In this document: positions 27,587-37,084 of the stretch, in pieces | Numbering within the stretch: position 1 is the first letter of the stretch | Layout of the letters: every line of letters starts with the position of its first letter | Source of the DNA: Azotobacter chroococcum | Lineage (GTDB): Bacteria; Pseudomonadota; Gammaproteobacteria; Pseudomonadales; Pseudomonadaceae | Reading direction: 5' to 3' | NCBI RefSeq assembly: GCF_004339665.1 | Contig: NZ_SMMU01000002.1 | Coordinates: 186,001-250,000, forward strand | Length of the DNA stretch: 64,000 bases | Notes under the pieces: generated by a model | Database searches by the model: none | What the model was told of the DNA's origin: nothing | The model's input: the letters and a program-made list of their open reading frames with translations, nothing else | Made by a program: the position numbers and the translations under genes

Positions 27587-29248
27587 TCAGTAGCTCTGCA
27601 GCTCTTCGCGCAGGCGGGCCAGCTGGCCGGCCAGCTCGGCGGGGTAGGGCTCGAGCAGGCGCTCGATGCTGGCGCCGCCCTCCGGCGTGGCGAGCGGACG
27701 CAGGCGCACGCACAGACGGACCGCGGGATCCTCGCCGATCTGCTGTTCGAGCAGCAGGACGTTGTGGCTGTATTGCGCCAGGGTCAGCGCGGACTGGCCG
27801 CCCGGGCTGAGCAGCAGGGCCGCCTGGCCGAGGCCGGCGAGGTTCTCGCCGCGCGCCAGGCCGAGCTGCAGCTGCAGGCTGGCGCCGCCGGCGGCCTCGA
27901 GTTCCAGTTCGGATTTCAGCGAGCGCAGCAGTTCGGCGCAGCAGATGGCGTTGGCCAGGTAGTCGTCGCCGCACTCGCGGCGGTGGAACAGCAGCAGTCC
28001 GCCATCTTCATCGAGCGGGTGCAGTTCGCCGCCGTAGAAGGCCGCGGCCTGCTCCAGGCTGTCGCGATAGCGTCGGCGCAGCTCGGCCAGTTGCCCGCGG
28101 GACAGGCTGCGCAACTGGTCCAGGGGGCCGAGCTGGATGGCCAGCACGGCGCTTTCACGGGCCTGGCGATGTGCTGCGGGCGCAGGCGCGGGAGCGGGAG
28201 CAAAATCCTCGTCGAGCGCCGGACTGAAGCAGGGCTCGTCGTCGACCTCCGGGGCCAGCCGGCGCAGCGGCGGGTCTTCGTCTTCATCATCCAGCCGGCT
28301 GTCGGCGTGCAGCCCGGACAGGGGCCGCGGCAGCGGCCCTGCAGCCGGCCGACCGGGCGTCGCTACGCCGGGCATCGCCACGCCGCGTTTCGCCACCTCG
28401 ACGGTGGGCGGCTGCGGCCTGTCGAACGGCTGGGAGCGGGGCACCGCTTTCCCGGCCATTGCCGGGCGGGGCGCCGCGCTGGCAGGCGGAGCCACCTCGG
28501 GGTCGAGCGACAGCTCGTCGTCCTCCAGCTCGTCGAGGGCGGGGTGGGCCGCTCGCTCTGGCGCCAGGCGGGTCTCCAGTTGGCGGGCCAGGTCGCCGAT
28601 CTCGTCCTGGCGCTCGGCGCCGGGGGCATGGTCGTCCAGATCGCGCAGCCAGACGCGCAACTGCAGCAGCGGCGTGGAGATGCCATAGCCCAGGCGCAGG
28701 CCGAGGATCAGCGTCAGGAACAGCAACCCCAGGCCGATCAGCCCCATGTTGCGCAGGCCGACGATGAACGGCTCGCGGAACTGCGGCATGTTGAGGACGA
28801 TGCGCAGGTGGCCGGTGACGCTGTCTTGGAAGGTGATGGGCCGGGCGTGGAGGCTGGGATCGCCTTCCGGCGGCATGCGCGGCGGACGGCTGCCGGTCTC
28901 GGCGAGGAGGTGGTTGTCCGCGTTGTAGACGGCCGCGTGGGCGACCAGCGGGTTCTTCGTCAGGTTGCCCAGCAGCACATTGAGGCTGAGAATGTCGTTG
29001 GCCACCAGCAATTGGCTGGCCGAGGCCGCGGTCTGGGTGGTCAGCGTCTGGCCGAGGGCGTCGGCCTGCTCGTGCATGGTCTGGCGCACCTGCAGGCCGA
29101 CCAGCCAGGAATAGAGGGCCAGCGCCAGGATCACCAGCACCAGGCTGTGGCTGACGATGCGCAGGGAGACTGGGACGCGCCGCTGGGTCAGGGCGCGAAA
29201 CAGCAGGACGAAGAAGTTGTCGGGCTTGACGGATGCGGGCCGGTTCAC
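27587..29248 (-). CDS. ahpA: AhpA/YtjB-like membrane protein
   Basis: This 553-residue protein has an N-terminal membrane helix (LRIVSHSLVLVILALALYSW), a periplasmic region of about 130 residues (VAHAAVYNADNHLLAETGSR) and a second helix near 170-190, followed by a HAMP-like segment and a proline/acid-rich linker. The C-terminal 220 residues form a folded domain (ESAVLAIQLGPLDQLRSLSR, GGLLLFHRRECGDDYLANAI). It matches the AhpA/YtjB (Smp) family gene beside serB in Pseudomonas. GTG at 29248 is chosen because no ATG lies ahead of the helix; its ribosome site is weak. It is divergent from serB. Confidence 0.75.
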   Translation of the reverse strand: MNRPASVKPDNFFVLLFRALTQRRVPVSLRIVSHSLVLVILALALYSWLVGLQVRQTMHEQADALGQTLTTQTAASASQLLVANDILSLNVLLGNLTKNPLVAHAAVYNADNHLLAETGSRPPRMPPEGDPSLHARPITFQDSVTGHLRIVLNMPQFREPFIVGLRNMGLIGLGLLFLTLILGLRLGYGISTPLLQLRVWLRDLDDHAPGAERQDEIGDLARQLETRLAPERAAHPALDELEDDELSLDPEVAPPASAAPRPAMAGKAVPRSQPFDRPQPPTVEVAKRGVAMPGVATPGRPAAGPLPRPLSGLHADSRLDDEDEDPPLRRLAPEVDDEPCFSPALDEDFAPAPAPAPAAHRQARESAVLAIQLGPLDQLRSLSRGQLAELRRRYRDSLEQAAAFYGGELHPLDEDGGLLLFHRRECGDDYLANAICCAELLRSLKSELELEAAGGASLQLQLGLARGENLAGLGQAALLLSPGGQSALTLAQYSHNVLLLEQQIGEDPAVRLCVRLRPLATPEGGASIERLLEPYPAELAGQLARLREELQSY

Positions 29249-29401
29249 TGATCGCGGCTCTTGAGACGGACGGGCGGGCAGTATACGGAATGCCGGGGGG
29301 GTGCCGTAAGGCTTGACGGGGGGAAACCGCCCGACGGGGTTGGCGCCCGGCCGGGAAGCGCCCGGCACGGCGGGGCCTGCTAGAATGCCGCCTTCTTTGC
29401 C

Positions 29402-30631
29402 ATGGGAGACGGCGCCTTGCGCGAAATTGTCCTGATCAACATCACCGGGGCGGATCGTCCCGGCCTGACCGCGGCCATCACCGGCGCGCTGGCCCGGTGC
29501 GGGGTGGGTATCCTCGATATCGGCCAGGCGGTCGTCCACAACACCCTGTCGTTCGGCATCCTGGTCGAGATCCCGGCCGACGGCGAGCTGGCGGCGTTGC
29601 AGAAGGAGGTGCTGTTCGTCGCCCACGCCCTGGAGCAGCAGGTGCGCTTCACTGCGGTTTCCGAGACCGACTACCAGGCCTGGGTCGCCGGCCAGGGCAA
29701 GCCGCGCTACATCGTCACCCTGATGACGCGCCGGGTCACCGCCGCGCAGCTGGAGCGGGTCAGCGCGATCACCGCCCGCTACGGGCTGGAGATCGACCAG
29801 ATCGACCGTCTTTCCGGGCGCCTGGCCCTGGGCACGCCGGAAGCGCGCAGCAAGGGCTGCATCGAGTTCTCGGTGCGCGGCGAGCCGGCCGATCCGGCGG
29901 CACTGCGTGCGGAGTTCCTGCTGGCGGCCCAGGAGCTGAACGTCGACATCGGCTTCCAGCTCGACACGGTGTTCCGCCGCATCCGCCGTCTGGCGGTGTT
30001 CGACATGGACTCGACGCTGATCGAGGCGGAGGTGATCGACGAGCTGGCCAAGGCCGCCGGTATCGGCGAGCAGGTCGCGGCCATCACCGAGCGGGCGATG
30101 CGCGGCGAGCTGGACTTTCGCGCCAGCTTCAAGGAGCGCCTGGCGCTGCTCAAGGGCCTGCCGGAGGACGTGCTGGCGGAGATCGGCGCCTCGCTGCGCC
30201 TGACCGAGGGCGCCGAGGTGCTGTTCGCCGAACTCAAGCGTCTGGGCTACAAGACGGCGATCCTCTCCGGCGGTTTCTCCTATTTCGCCCGCCAGGTGCA
30301 GGCCAAGCTGGGCATCGACTACGTGTTCGCCAACGAGCTGGAAATCGTCGACGGCAAGGTCACCGGGGTGGCCGTCGAGCCGATCGTCGACGGCCAGCGC
30401 AAGGCCGACCTGCTGCGCCAGCTGGCCGAGCAGGAGGGGCTGTCCCTGGAGCAGACCATCGCCGTCGGCGACGGTGCCAACGACCTGCCGATGCTCGGCC
30501 TGGCCGGCCTCGGCGTGGCCTTCCGCGCCAAGCCGCTGGTCCGCCAGTCGGCCAGGCAGGCGATTTCCAACCTCGGCCTGGACGGCATCCTCTATCTGCT
30601 CGGCTACCGGGACCGCGAGCCGGGCGTCTGA
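29402..30631 (+). CDS. serB: Phosphoserine phosphatase
   Basis: This 409-residue enzyme makes serine from phosphoserine. Two ACT-like domains fill the first 180 residues (LINITGADRPGLTAAITGAL; RYIVTLMTRRVTAAQLERVS). The HAD domain follows with motif I FDMDSTLIEAEVIDELAKAA (nucleophile D201), motif II ILSGGFSYFA and motif IV VGDGANDLPML. It is longer than E. coli SerB because of the doubled ACT region, as usual in pseudomonads. ATG at 29402 is 153 bp from the divergent ahpA start. Confidence 0.95.
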   Translation: MGDGALREIVLINITGADRPGLTAAITGALARCGVGILDIGQAVVHNTLSFGILVEIPADGELAALQKEVLFVAHALEQQVRFTAVSETDYQAWVAGQGKPRYIVTLMTRRVTAAQLERVSAITARYGLEIDQIDRLSGRLALGTPEARSKGCIEFSVRGEPADPAALRAEFLLAAQELNVDIGFQLDTVFRRIRRLAVFDMDSTLIEAEVIDELAKAAGIGEQVAAITERAMRGELDFRASFKERLALLKGLPEDVLAEIGASLRLTEGAEVLFAELKRLGYKTAILSGGFSYFARQVQAKLGIDYVFANELEIVDGKVTGVAVEPIVDGQRKADLLRQLAEQEGLSLEQTIAVGDGANDLPMLGLAGLGVAFRAKPLVRQSARQAISNLGLDGILYLLGYRDREPGV

Positions 30632-30644
30632 GGCCCGCGGCGTC

Positions 30645-31291
30645 CTACGGCTTGATCGCCACCTTGAGCACGCCGTCGCGCTGGTGGGCGAACAGGTCGT
30701 AGGCGGCTTCGATGTCGTCCAGCCGGTAGTGGTGGGTGACCAGCGGCTTGAGGTCGACGCGCCCCGAGGCGACCACGTTGAGCAGGCGGCGCATGCGTTC
30801 CTTGCCGCCGGGACACAGCGAGGTGACGATGCGGTTGTCGCCGAGGCCGGCGTGGAAGGCGCCGAGGGGAATGCTCAGGTCGCTGGAGTAGACGCCCAGG
30901 CTGGACAGGGTGCCGCCCGGCTTGAGCACGCGCAGGGCGCTCTCGACGCTCTCGAAGGTGGTCTGCGTGCCCAGCGCCTCGATCGTGGCGTCCACCCCGC
31001 GCCCGCCGGTCAGCTTGAGAAGCTCCTCGACCACGTCCACTTCGCGGAAGTTGAGCGTGACGTCGGCGCCGGCGAAGCCGATGGACATGATGTCCGGGTA
31101 CATCAGCACCTGCTCGTCGCTCAGGCCGTCCGGCACCGGCACGTACTCGCCCTTGAGGATGTGCACGTCGGTGCCGCAGATGGTGGTGGTGATGCGCAGC
31201 AGGGCATCGTTCGGCCCGACGTCGGGGATGGGCTTGTCCGCAGCTCGATCCGACCGGGCTCGACGAGCACGGCGGCTTTCATCAGGGGCAT
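30645..31291 (-). pseudogene. Zinc-dependent alcohol dehydrogenase, frameshifted and with two internal deletions
   Basis: The start MPLMKAAVLVEPGRIEL is normal, with AAGGAG upstream. One base is then missing near 31,243, after which the other frame gives the continuation through ICGTDVHILKGEY. In intact homologues this is followed by the zinc-binding and catalytic region, but here it jumps to VPVPDGLSDEQVLMYPDIMS. It then jumps again from GFAGA to DVTLNFREVDVVEELLKLTG, removing most of the Rossmann nucleotide site. The C-terminal part is intact: SALRVLKPGGTLSSLGVYSS and HHYRLDDIEAAYDLFAHQRD. About 75 and 40 codons are estimated to be lost. The product cannot be active. Confidence 0.88.
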
Positions 31292-31407
31292 GGCGGTCTC
31301 CTTTCCGGAGCGAAGTGGCTTCGGCAGTCTAGCCGCATGTCCTTGTCCGAAGTCCGGACCCAGCTCAACCGCGGACATGCGGCGCAGGCCCGCGCAGGAG
31401 CGGGTCG

Positions 31408-33474
31408 CTACGCCTCGCTGGAGAACTCGTAGTCCATCGCCGGGCCTGGCGTCTGCAGATAATGCCCCTGAATGTAGCTGACCCCGGCCTGCCAGAGCGT
31501 CGCCAGCACGCTGGAGTTCTCGATGCCCGGCACTATGCTCGGCTTGGACTGCGCATGCAGGCTGGCCAGCAGGGACTTGAGGTTTTCCCGGCCCTCTTCC
31601 TCGGCGAGGCTCCGGGTAAAGGAGTCGTCGACCTTGACGTAGTCCACCGGCAGGTGCTTGAGCGTGTTGAACGGATTGAGGGTGCAGCCGAAGTGGATCA
31701 GCGCGCTCTTGCCGCGCAGTTCGGCGAGCCCTTCGGCCAGGGCTCTGGCCTGCTTGAGGTAGACGGTCGCATCGGCCTCGTCGAGCTGCAGGATCAGTGC
31801 CGCGGCGGGCAGCCGTGCCGCGTGCAGCGCCGTGGCGAGCCAGGGCAGCAGCGTCGGGTCCTGCAGGCTGGCGGCGGACAGGTGGACGAACAGGCGGGTG
31901 TCGCGGCCGTGCGCGCGGTGCGCGGCAAGCTGGCGGATGGCATTGAGGATCACCCAGCGGTCCAGGGTTTCGGCGAGGCCGGCTTCGCTGGCGGCGGCGA
32001 GGAAATCGGCGGGCAGCAGCTCCTTCCCCTGGGGATCGATCGGGCGCAGCAGGACCTCGTAGTGTTCGGTGCTGTCCCCCTGCAGGCTGATGATCGGCTG
32101 GAACAGCAGGCGGAAGCTGTCCGTCTCCAGCGCATGGCGGAGCATGGCGACGACGCTGCCGCGGCTGGCCTCGGCAGCCAGCGCCTCGAGCGGATCGTAG
32201 AGCTTCAGGGTGTTGCCGTCGGCCAGCGCATCGGCGCAGCGATGGGCGCGCTCGATCGCCTCCTGGGCCTTGGGCGTCGTCTTGTCGAGGCCGGCAGCGC
32301 CGATCGACAGGGTCAGCTGCACGGTTCGGTCGGCGACTTCGAACAGGTGGGTTTCGACCTTCTTGAGCAGGGCGGCGAGTCTGCCCTGCGCCTGTTCCGG
32401 CGTCAGGCCGGACTGCAGCACGGCGAAGGCATCGTCGGCGAAACGGGCCAGCAGGGCGTCGGCAGGGAACGCACCGCGCAGCAGGGTGGCCAGGTCGGCG
32501 AGCAACTGGTCGATGCCGGCGAGGCCAAGGTCGGCATGCAGCTGGGCGTAGCGGTCGAGGCGCAGGTAGGCCAGGCAGGACGGCTGGCCGGCGTTGGCCG
32601 CGCGGGCGCAGGCGGCATCCAGCAGCTCGAGGAAATGGTTGCGGTTGAACAGGCCGGTGACCCGGTCCTGGCTGCTGACCTCGCGCAGCTTCTCTTCCAG
32701 CTCGCTCTGCATGCTTTCGGCGCGCAGCACCGCCTGGATGCAGGGCTCTCCGTCGTAGCTGGCCGGCGACAGGTCGATGCGCATGCGGAACGGGCGGCCT
32801 GCGGCAGTGACGCCACGGCACTGCAGCACGCTTTCGCCGCGGCCGCTGCCATAGTGCTTCAGGAAGTCGCGGAACGCGGCCTGGTCGCGGCCGTCGACCA
32901 GGTCGATCATCGGCAGGCCTTCCAGCTCGTCGGCCTCCTCGTAGCCGAACAGCTCCAGATAGGCGCGGTTGGCGTAGATGTGCATGCCGTCGTGCACGTA
33001 GGCGATGGCGTCCACCGAGCTGTCGAGCAGCAGCTGGCAGCGTTTTTCCGCCTCGCGCAGGGCGATTTCCGCGCTGCGCCGGGCGCGCCGCTCCTCCAGG
33101 TTGGCCAGCTCGCGGTTGGCGACCAGGATCAGGCGCTCGTCCTCGCCTTGGGGCAGGGCGTCCCGGGCGCCGAGGGCGAGGGCCTCGGTGATCGCGTCGG
33201 AGTCGTTGTCCGGCAGCAACTGGAGAATGGGGAGGTCCCTGGCCTGGCGGCGGATGATGGCGATCGCCTCGGCGGGGCTGAGGTTTTCGCTGTGCGGTGC
33301 GGCGATCAGCAGGTCCCAGGTCTGCTGCAGGGACTCGGTGAGGTCCTCGCTGGAGGTCAGGCGGTGCACCCGGGTGGCGCGGCCGGCGTTGCGGAACAGG
33401 CTGACCAGGCGCTCGGCTTCGTTCTGCGAGTCTTCCAGAATCAGCAGGCGGACGGTTTTCTTCTCGATGGCCAT
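31408..33474 (-). CDS. fimX: FimX, c-di-GMP-binding regulator of type IV pili
   Basis: This 688-residue protein has a response-regulator-like domain (LLILEDSQNEAERLVSLFRN), a PAS domain (LLLDSSVDAIAYVHDGMHIY), a degenerate GGDEF domain (DRVTGLFNRNHFLELLDAAC, no GGDEF at the active loop) and an EAL domain with the changed signature YEVLLR near 475. It opens MAIEKKTVRLLILEDSQNEA, almost as P. aeruginosa FimX (691 residues). FimX binds c-di-GMP through an inactive EAL domain and promotes twitching motility. The motif loss here implies a sensor and not an enzyme. In P. aeruginosa flgZ lies between fimX and psd; it is absent. Confidence 0.93.
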   Translation of the reverse strand: MAIEKKTVRLLILEDSQNEAERLVSLFRNAGRATRVHRLTSSEDLTESLQQTWDLLIAAPHSENLSPAEAIAIIRRQARDLPILQLLPDNDSDAITEALALGARDALPQGEDERLILVANRELANLEERRARRSAEIALREAEKRCQLLLDSSVDAIAYVHDGMHIYANRAYLELFGYEEADELEGLPMIDLVDGRDQAAFRDFLKHYGSGRGESVLQCRGVTAAGRPFRMRIDLSPASYDGEPCIQAVLRAESMQSELEEKLREVSSQDRVTGLFNRNHFLELLDAACARAANAGQPSCLAYLRLDRYAQLHADLGLAGIDQLLADLATLLRGAFPADALLARFADDAFAVLQSGLTPEQAQGRLAALLKKVETHLFEVADRTVQLTLSIGAAGLDKTTPKAQEAIERAHRCADALADGNTLKLYDPLEALAAEASRGSVVAMLRHALETDSFRLLFQPIISLQGDSTEHYEVLLRPIDPQGKELLPADFLAAASEAGLAETLDRWVILNAIRQLAAHRAHGRDTRLFVHLSAASLQDPTLLPWLATALHAARLPAAALILQLDEADATVYLKQARALAEGLAELRGKSALIHFGCTLNPFNTLKHLPVDYVKVDDSFTRSLAEEEGRENLKSLLASLHAQSKPSIVPGIENSSVLATLWQAGVSYIQGHYLQTPGPAMDYEFSSEA

Positions 33475-33646
33475 GGCGGGGACAGAATCGGCGCAGGGCG
33501 GTCACAGGCCGCCGAAAGCCGTTCGAGGCTTTTTCCGACCCGCTCACCGCGGAACAGGGGTTGGCGGAATCTACAGGGCCCGTCGGGGGGAGTCAAAGCG
33601 CGGGAGGGCCGGCTGTGACCGGCATCCCGCGTGTGGCGACCGGCGG

Positions 33647-34519
33647 TCAGGCAGCGCCTGGCGGCTGTGCCTGACCGATGGCCTGGCCCATGCGCAGCTC
33701 GCCCAGCGGCGCGAGCTCGTCGCGCCAGCGTACCTGGTCCGGGCCGAACAGGAGGATCGCCGTCGAGCCGAGCTTGAAGCGTCCGAGTTCCGCGCCCTTG
33801 TCCAGGTGGATAGGCGAGCGCGCCGCCTCGCCGTAATGCCAGCGCCTGACCTGCCGCGTCGGTGGGGTGACCAGCCCGGCCCAGACCGTCTCGATGCTGG
33901 CGACGATCATCGCGCCGACCAGCACCACGGCCATGGGGCCGCACTCGGTGTCGAACAGGCAGACCAGCCGCTCGTTGCGGGCGAACAGCTCCGGCACGTT
34001 CTCCGCGGTGAGGCGGTTCACCGAGAACAGCTGTCCCGGCACGTGGATCATCTCGCGCAGGGTGCCGGCCAGCGGCATGTGCACGCGGTGGTAGTCTCTG
34101 GGCGACAGGTAGACGGTGGCGAAGTTGCCGCCCTGGAAGGGGGCTGCGGTGGCCGGGTCGCCGCCGAGCAGCTCCTGCACGCTGAAGCTGTGGCCCTTGG
34201 CCTGGAAGAGGCGCCCCCGCTCGATGACGCCGAGCTGGCTGACGGCCCCGTCGGCCGGACTGAGGACGGCGCCGGGCGTGGCATCGAGCGGACGGGCATC
34301 CGCTTTCAGGGCGCGGGTGAAGAAGGCGTTGAAGTGCTCGTAGGCGGTCGGCTCCTCGACCAGTGCCTCGCCCATGTCGACCCGGAAGTGCCGGGCGAAG
34401 ACCTTGATCAGGGTGTTCTTGACCCAGGGTGTGCGGCATTCGGCCAGGCAGCCGGCCGCGCGCGACAGCAGGTGGTGGGGCAGCAGGTGCTGGCCGAGGA
34501 GGAACAGGCGGTCTTTCAT
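33647..34519 (-). CDS. psd: Phosphatidylserine decarboxylase proenzyme
   Basis: This 290-residue membrane-associated enzyme makes phosphatidylethanolamine. The self-cleavage motif LGST is at 250-253 ([15 protein letters not shown]); cleavage before S252 creates the pyruvoyl group. [16 protein letters not shown] holds the catalytic histidine, and [14 protein letters not shown] and [11 protein letters not shown] are conserved. Length fits E. coli Psd (322) with a shorter tail. It follows rhdA by 9 bp. Confidence 0.96.
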   Translation of the reverse strand: MKDRLFLLGQHLLPHHLLSRAAGCLAECRTPWVKNTLIKVFARHFRVDMGEALVEEPTAYEHFNAFFTRALKADARPLDATPGAVLSPADGAVSQLGVIERGRLFQAKGHSFSVQELLGGDPATAAPFQGGNFATVYLSPRDYHRVHMPLAGTLREMIHVPGQLFSVNRLTAENVPELFARNERLVCLFDTECGPMAVVLVGAMIVASIETVWAGLVTPPTRQVRRWHYGEAARSPIHLDKGAELGRFKLGSTAILLFGPDQVRWRDELAPLGELRMGQAIGQAQPPGAA

Positions 34520-34528
34520 CGTTTTTCC

Positions 34529-35344
34529 TTAGATCTCCACCGGCGTGTCCGGATGGTTGCCCCATTCGCCCCAGGAGCCGGCATAGCCCTTGACCCGCGG
34601 GTAGCCGAGGGCCTTGGCGATCAGGTAGGTCAGGCCGGAGCGGTGATGGGTCTGGCAGTGGGTGACGATTTCCTTGTCCGGGGTGATGCCCAGCGCCGTC
34701 AGGCAGTCGGCGATGTCGGTGCGGATGCGCAGGGCGCGGGCCGGGTCCATGGCGGCGGTCCACTCGAAGTTGACCGCGCCGGGCACATGCCCGCCCTTCG
34801 CCGCGAGCACTTTCTCGCCGCGGTACTCCTGGGGCGAGCGGGCGTCCCAGACGGCCAGATCGGCGGCGCCGAGGCGGCTTTGCAGGTAGTCGCGGGTGGC
34901 GGTCGGTTCGTCGTGCAGCACGAGCGGGACGGGGCCGCCGGCCGCCGCCGGGACCTCCCGGGACAGCACCCGGCCTTCGGCCAGCCAGGCGGTAAGGCCG
35001 CCGTTCAGGTAGTGGTAGTGCGGGTGGCCGATGACGTCGAGCAGCCAGATGAAGCGCCCGGCCCAGCCGCCGCCCTCGTCGTCATAGACCACGTAGACCG
35101 CCTCCGGGCGGTGGCCGAGTTCGCCGAACAGGCCTTCCAGCTGCTCCTCGGTGGGCAGCAGGCCGGGCGCCGGCGGCTGGCCGAGCTGGGTGCGCTTGGG
35201 ATCGACGAAGCGCGCGCCGGGGATGTGGCCCTCGGCGTAGCGGGCGGCGCTGGTCAGGTCGACCAGGATCAGCTCGGGCGCCGTCAGGCGGGCGTCCAGA
35301 TCAGCCGGTTCGATGACCAGCGGCAGCGAGGCGAAGTCGGCCAT
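34529..35344 (-). CDS. rhdA: Thiosulfate sulfurtransferase (rhodanese) RhdA
   Basis: This 271-residue enzyme has two rhodanese domains. The C-terminal active loop is HCQTHHRSG with persulfide-forming C230, identical in position to the RhdA enzymes of Azotobacter vinelandii and P. aeruginosa. The N-terminal domain lacks a catalytic cysteine (VYDDEGGGWAGR). It moves sulfane sulfur to thiol acceptors in the cytoplasm. ATG at 35344. Followed closely by psd. In P. aeruginosa motAB separate rhdA from rsgA, but here only 71 bp do. Confidence 0.95.
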   Translation of the reverse strand: MADFASLPLVIEPADLDARLTAPELILVDLTSAARYAEGHIPGARFVDPKRTQLGQPPAPGLLPTEEQLEGLFGELGHRPEAVYVVYDDEGGGWAGRFIWLLDVIGHPHYHYLNGGLTAWLAEGRVLSREVPAAAGGPVPLVLHDEPTATRDYLQSRLGAADLAVWDARSPQEYRGEKVLAAKGGHVPGAVNFEWTAAMDPARALRIRTDIADCLTALGITPDKEIVTHCQTHHRSGLTYLIAKALGYPRVKGYAGSWGEWGNHPDTPVEI

Positions 35345-35415
35345 GGGAGGCTCCAGGCAGTCGGATGGGGAGAATGATTGTAGCCGCAGCCCGGCGGGCT
35401 CCGGCAGCGCAGGGA

Positions 35416-36447
35416 TCAGTATTCCGGTTCGGGCAGGCTGGCGAGGATATGCCGGTAGCTGGCCATGCGCTGCGGCTGGATGCGGCCTTCGTCGAGGGCC
35501 TTGAGCAGCGCGCAGCCGGGTTCGCGGTCGTGCTTGCAGTCGCGGAAGCGGCAGTGGCCGAGCAGCTCGCGGAACTCGATGAAGCCGGCCTCGACATCGT
35601 CGCGGCTGACGTGGCCCAGGCCGAATTCGCGGATGCCGGGCGAGTCGATCAGCTGGCCGCCGCCGGGGAAGTGGAACAGCCGGGCGGTGGTGGTGGTGTG
35701 CATGCCCTTGCCGGTCAACTCGGAAAGGGCGCCGACGCGGGTGTCCACACCGGGCAGCAGGCTGTTGACCAGCGACGACTTGCCCACCCCGGACTGGCCG
35801 ACGAAGACGCTGACGTGGCCGTCCAGCGCCGCCTGCAGCGCCGGCATGCCGGCGCCCTGGCGGGCCGAGACCTCCAGCAGCGGATAGCCGAGGCGCTGGT
35901 AGGTGGCGAGCAGGGCATCGAGGTTGGCGGCGTTCCCCTCGTTCACCAGGTCGGCCTTGTTCAGCAGCAGCAGCGGGCGGATGCCGGCGTGCTCGGCGGC
36001 GACCAGGTAGCGGTCGATGAGGTTGGCGTGGGGCTCGGGCAGCGGGGCGAAGACGATGACGATCTGGTCGACGTTGGCCGCCACCGGCTTGAGCTGGCCG
36101 CGCATGTCCGGGCGGCACAGTTCGCTGCGCCGCGGCAGCTGCGCGACGATCACCCCGACCCCCTGGTTGCCGGCGCGCCAGACCACCCGGTCGCCGGTGA
36201 CCAGCGCCGGCAGGTTGGCGCGCAGGTGGCAGCGGCAGGCCTGCCCGGCCCGTTCACCGTCCTCGGCCTCGACCTCCACCTGGACGCCGAAGTGGGCGAT
36301 CACCAGGCCGGTCTGCTCCGGGCCGAGGTCGCTGCCTTCCAGCTCATCCAGCAGGCGGGATTCGCGCTTGGCGGCGCGGGCGGCGCGTTCTTCCTGGATC
36401 TTTTCGATGCGCCAGCTCTGGCGGCGGGTCAGTTGGCGTTTGGCCAT
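35416..36447 (-). CDS. rsgA: Small ribosomal subunit biogenesis GTPase RsgA
   Basis: This 343-residue circularly permuted GTPase helps mature the 30S subunit. An OB domain comes first ([20 protein letters not shown]), then G4 LLNKADLV, G1 [18 protein letters not shown] and G3 [10 protein letters not shown]. The C-terminal zinc region is [20 protein letters not shown], with CALL. The basic N terminus ([20 protein letters not shown]) is also typical. Divergent from orn by 89 bp. Confidence 0.96.
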   Translation of the reverse strand: MAKRQLTRRQSWRIEKIQEERAARAAKRESRLLDELEGSDLGPEQTGLVIAHFGVQVEVEAEDGERAGQACRCHLRANLPALVTGDRVVWRAGNQGVGVIVAQLPRRSELCRPDMRGQLKPVAANVDQIVIVFAPLPEPHANLIDRYLVAAEHAGIRPLLLLNKADLVNEGNAANLDALLATYQRLGYPLLEVSARQGAGMPALQAALDGHVSVFVGQSGVGKSSLVNSLLPGVDTRVGALSELTGKGMHTTTTARLFHFPGGGQLIDSPGIREFGLGHVSRDDVEAGFIEFRELLGHCRFRDCKHDREPGCALLKALDEGRIQPQRMASYRHILASLPEPEY

Positions 36448-36536
36448 GGCTCGGGGTTCGGTCGCAGGTGGCTGGGGGCGGCGAGTTTAGCATGGGCCGG
36501 CCCTGCTAAACTGCGGCAAAGCCAAGGAGCCTAGTT

Positions 36537-37079
36537 ATGCAGAACCCGCAGAATCTGATCTGGATCGACCTGGAAATGACCGGCCTGAATCCGGAACGGG
36601 ACGTCATCATCGAGATGGCGACCATCGTCACCGACAGCGAGCTGAACGTGCTGGCCGAGGGGCCGGTGATCGCCGTGCACCAGAGCGACGAGGCCCTCGC
36701 CGGCATGGACGAGTGGAACACCCGCCAGCATGGCCGTTCCGGCCTCACCCAGCGGGTCCGCGACAGCCGCATCGATGCCGCGACGGCCGAGGCGCAGACC
36801 CTGGCCTTCCTCGAGCAGTGGGTGCCCAGGGGCAAGTCGCCGATGTGCGGCAACAGCATCTGTCAGGATCGGCGCTTCCTCGCCCGCTACATGCCGGCCC
36901 TGGAGGCCTGGTTCCACTATCGCCACATCGATGTCTCGACCCTCAAGGAGCTGGCCGGGCGCTGGGCGCCGCAGGTGCGCGACAGCTTCAAGAAGTCCGC
37001 CACCCACCTGGCGCTGGACGACATCCGCGAGTCCATCGCCGAGCTGCGCCACTACCGCGAGCACTTCATCAAATATTGA
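36537..37079 (+). CDS. orn: Oligoribonuclease
   Basis: This 180-residue DEDDh 3'-5' exonuclease degrades di- and short oligoribonucleotides, including pGpG from c-di-GMP breakdown. Exo[15 protein letters not shown], Exo[21 protein letters not shown] and Exo[15 protein letters not shown] carry the acidic and histidine residues. Length equals E. coli Orn (181). ATG at 36537 follows AAGGAG. Confidence 0.97.
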   Translation: MQNPQNLIWIDLEMTGLNPERDVIIEMATIVTDSELNVLAEGPVIAVHQSDEALAGMDEWNTRQHGRSGLTQRVRDSRIDAATAEAQTLAFLEQWVPRGKSPMCGNSICQDRRFLARYMPALEAWFHYRHIDVSTLKELAGRWAPQVRDSFKKSATHLALDDIRESIAELRHYREHFIKY

Positions 37080-37084
37080 TGCGA

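Noticed and set aside
27416-29251. 611-codon plus-strand frame
   Set aside because: Lies antisense to ahpA and partly inside the MITE-like element; composition is that of a shadow frame.
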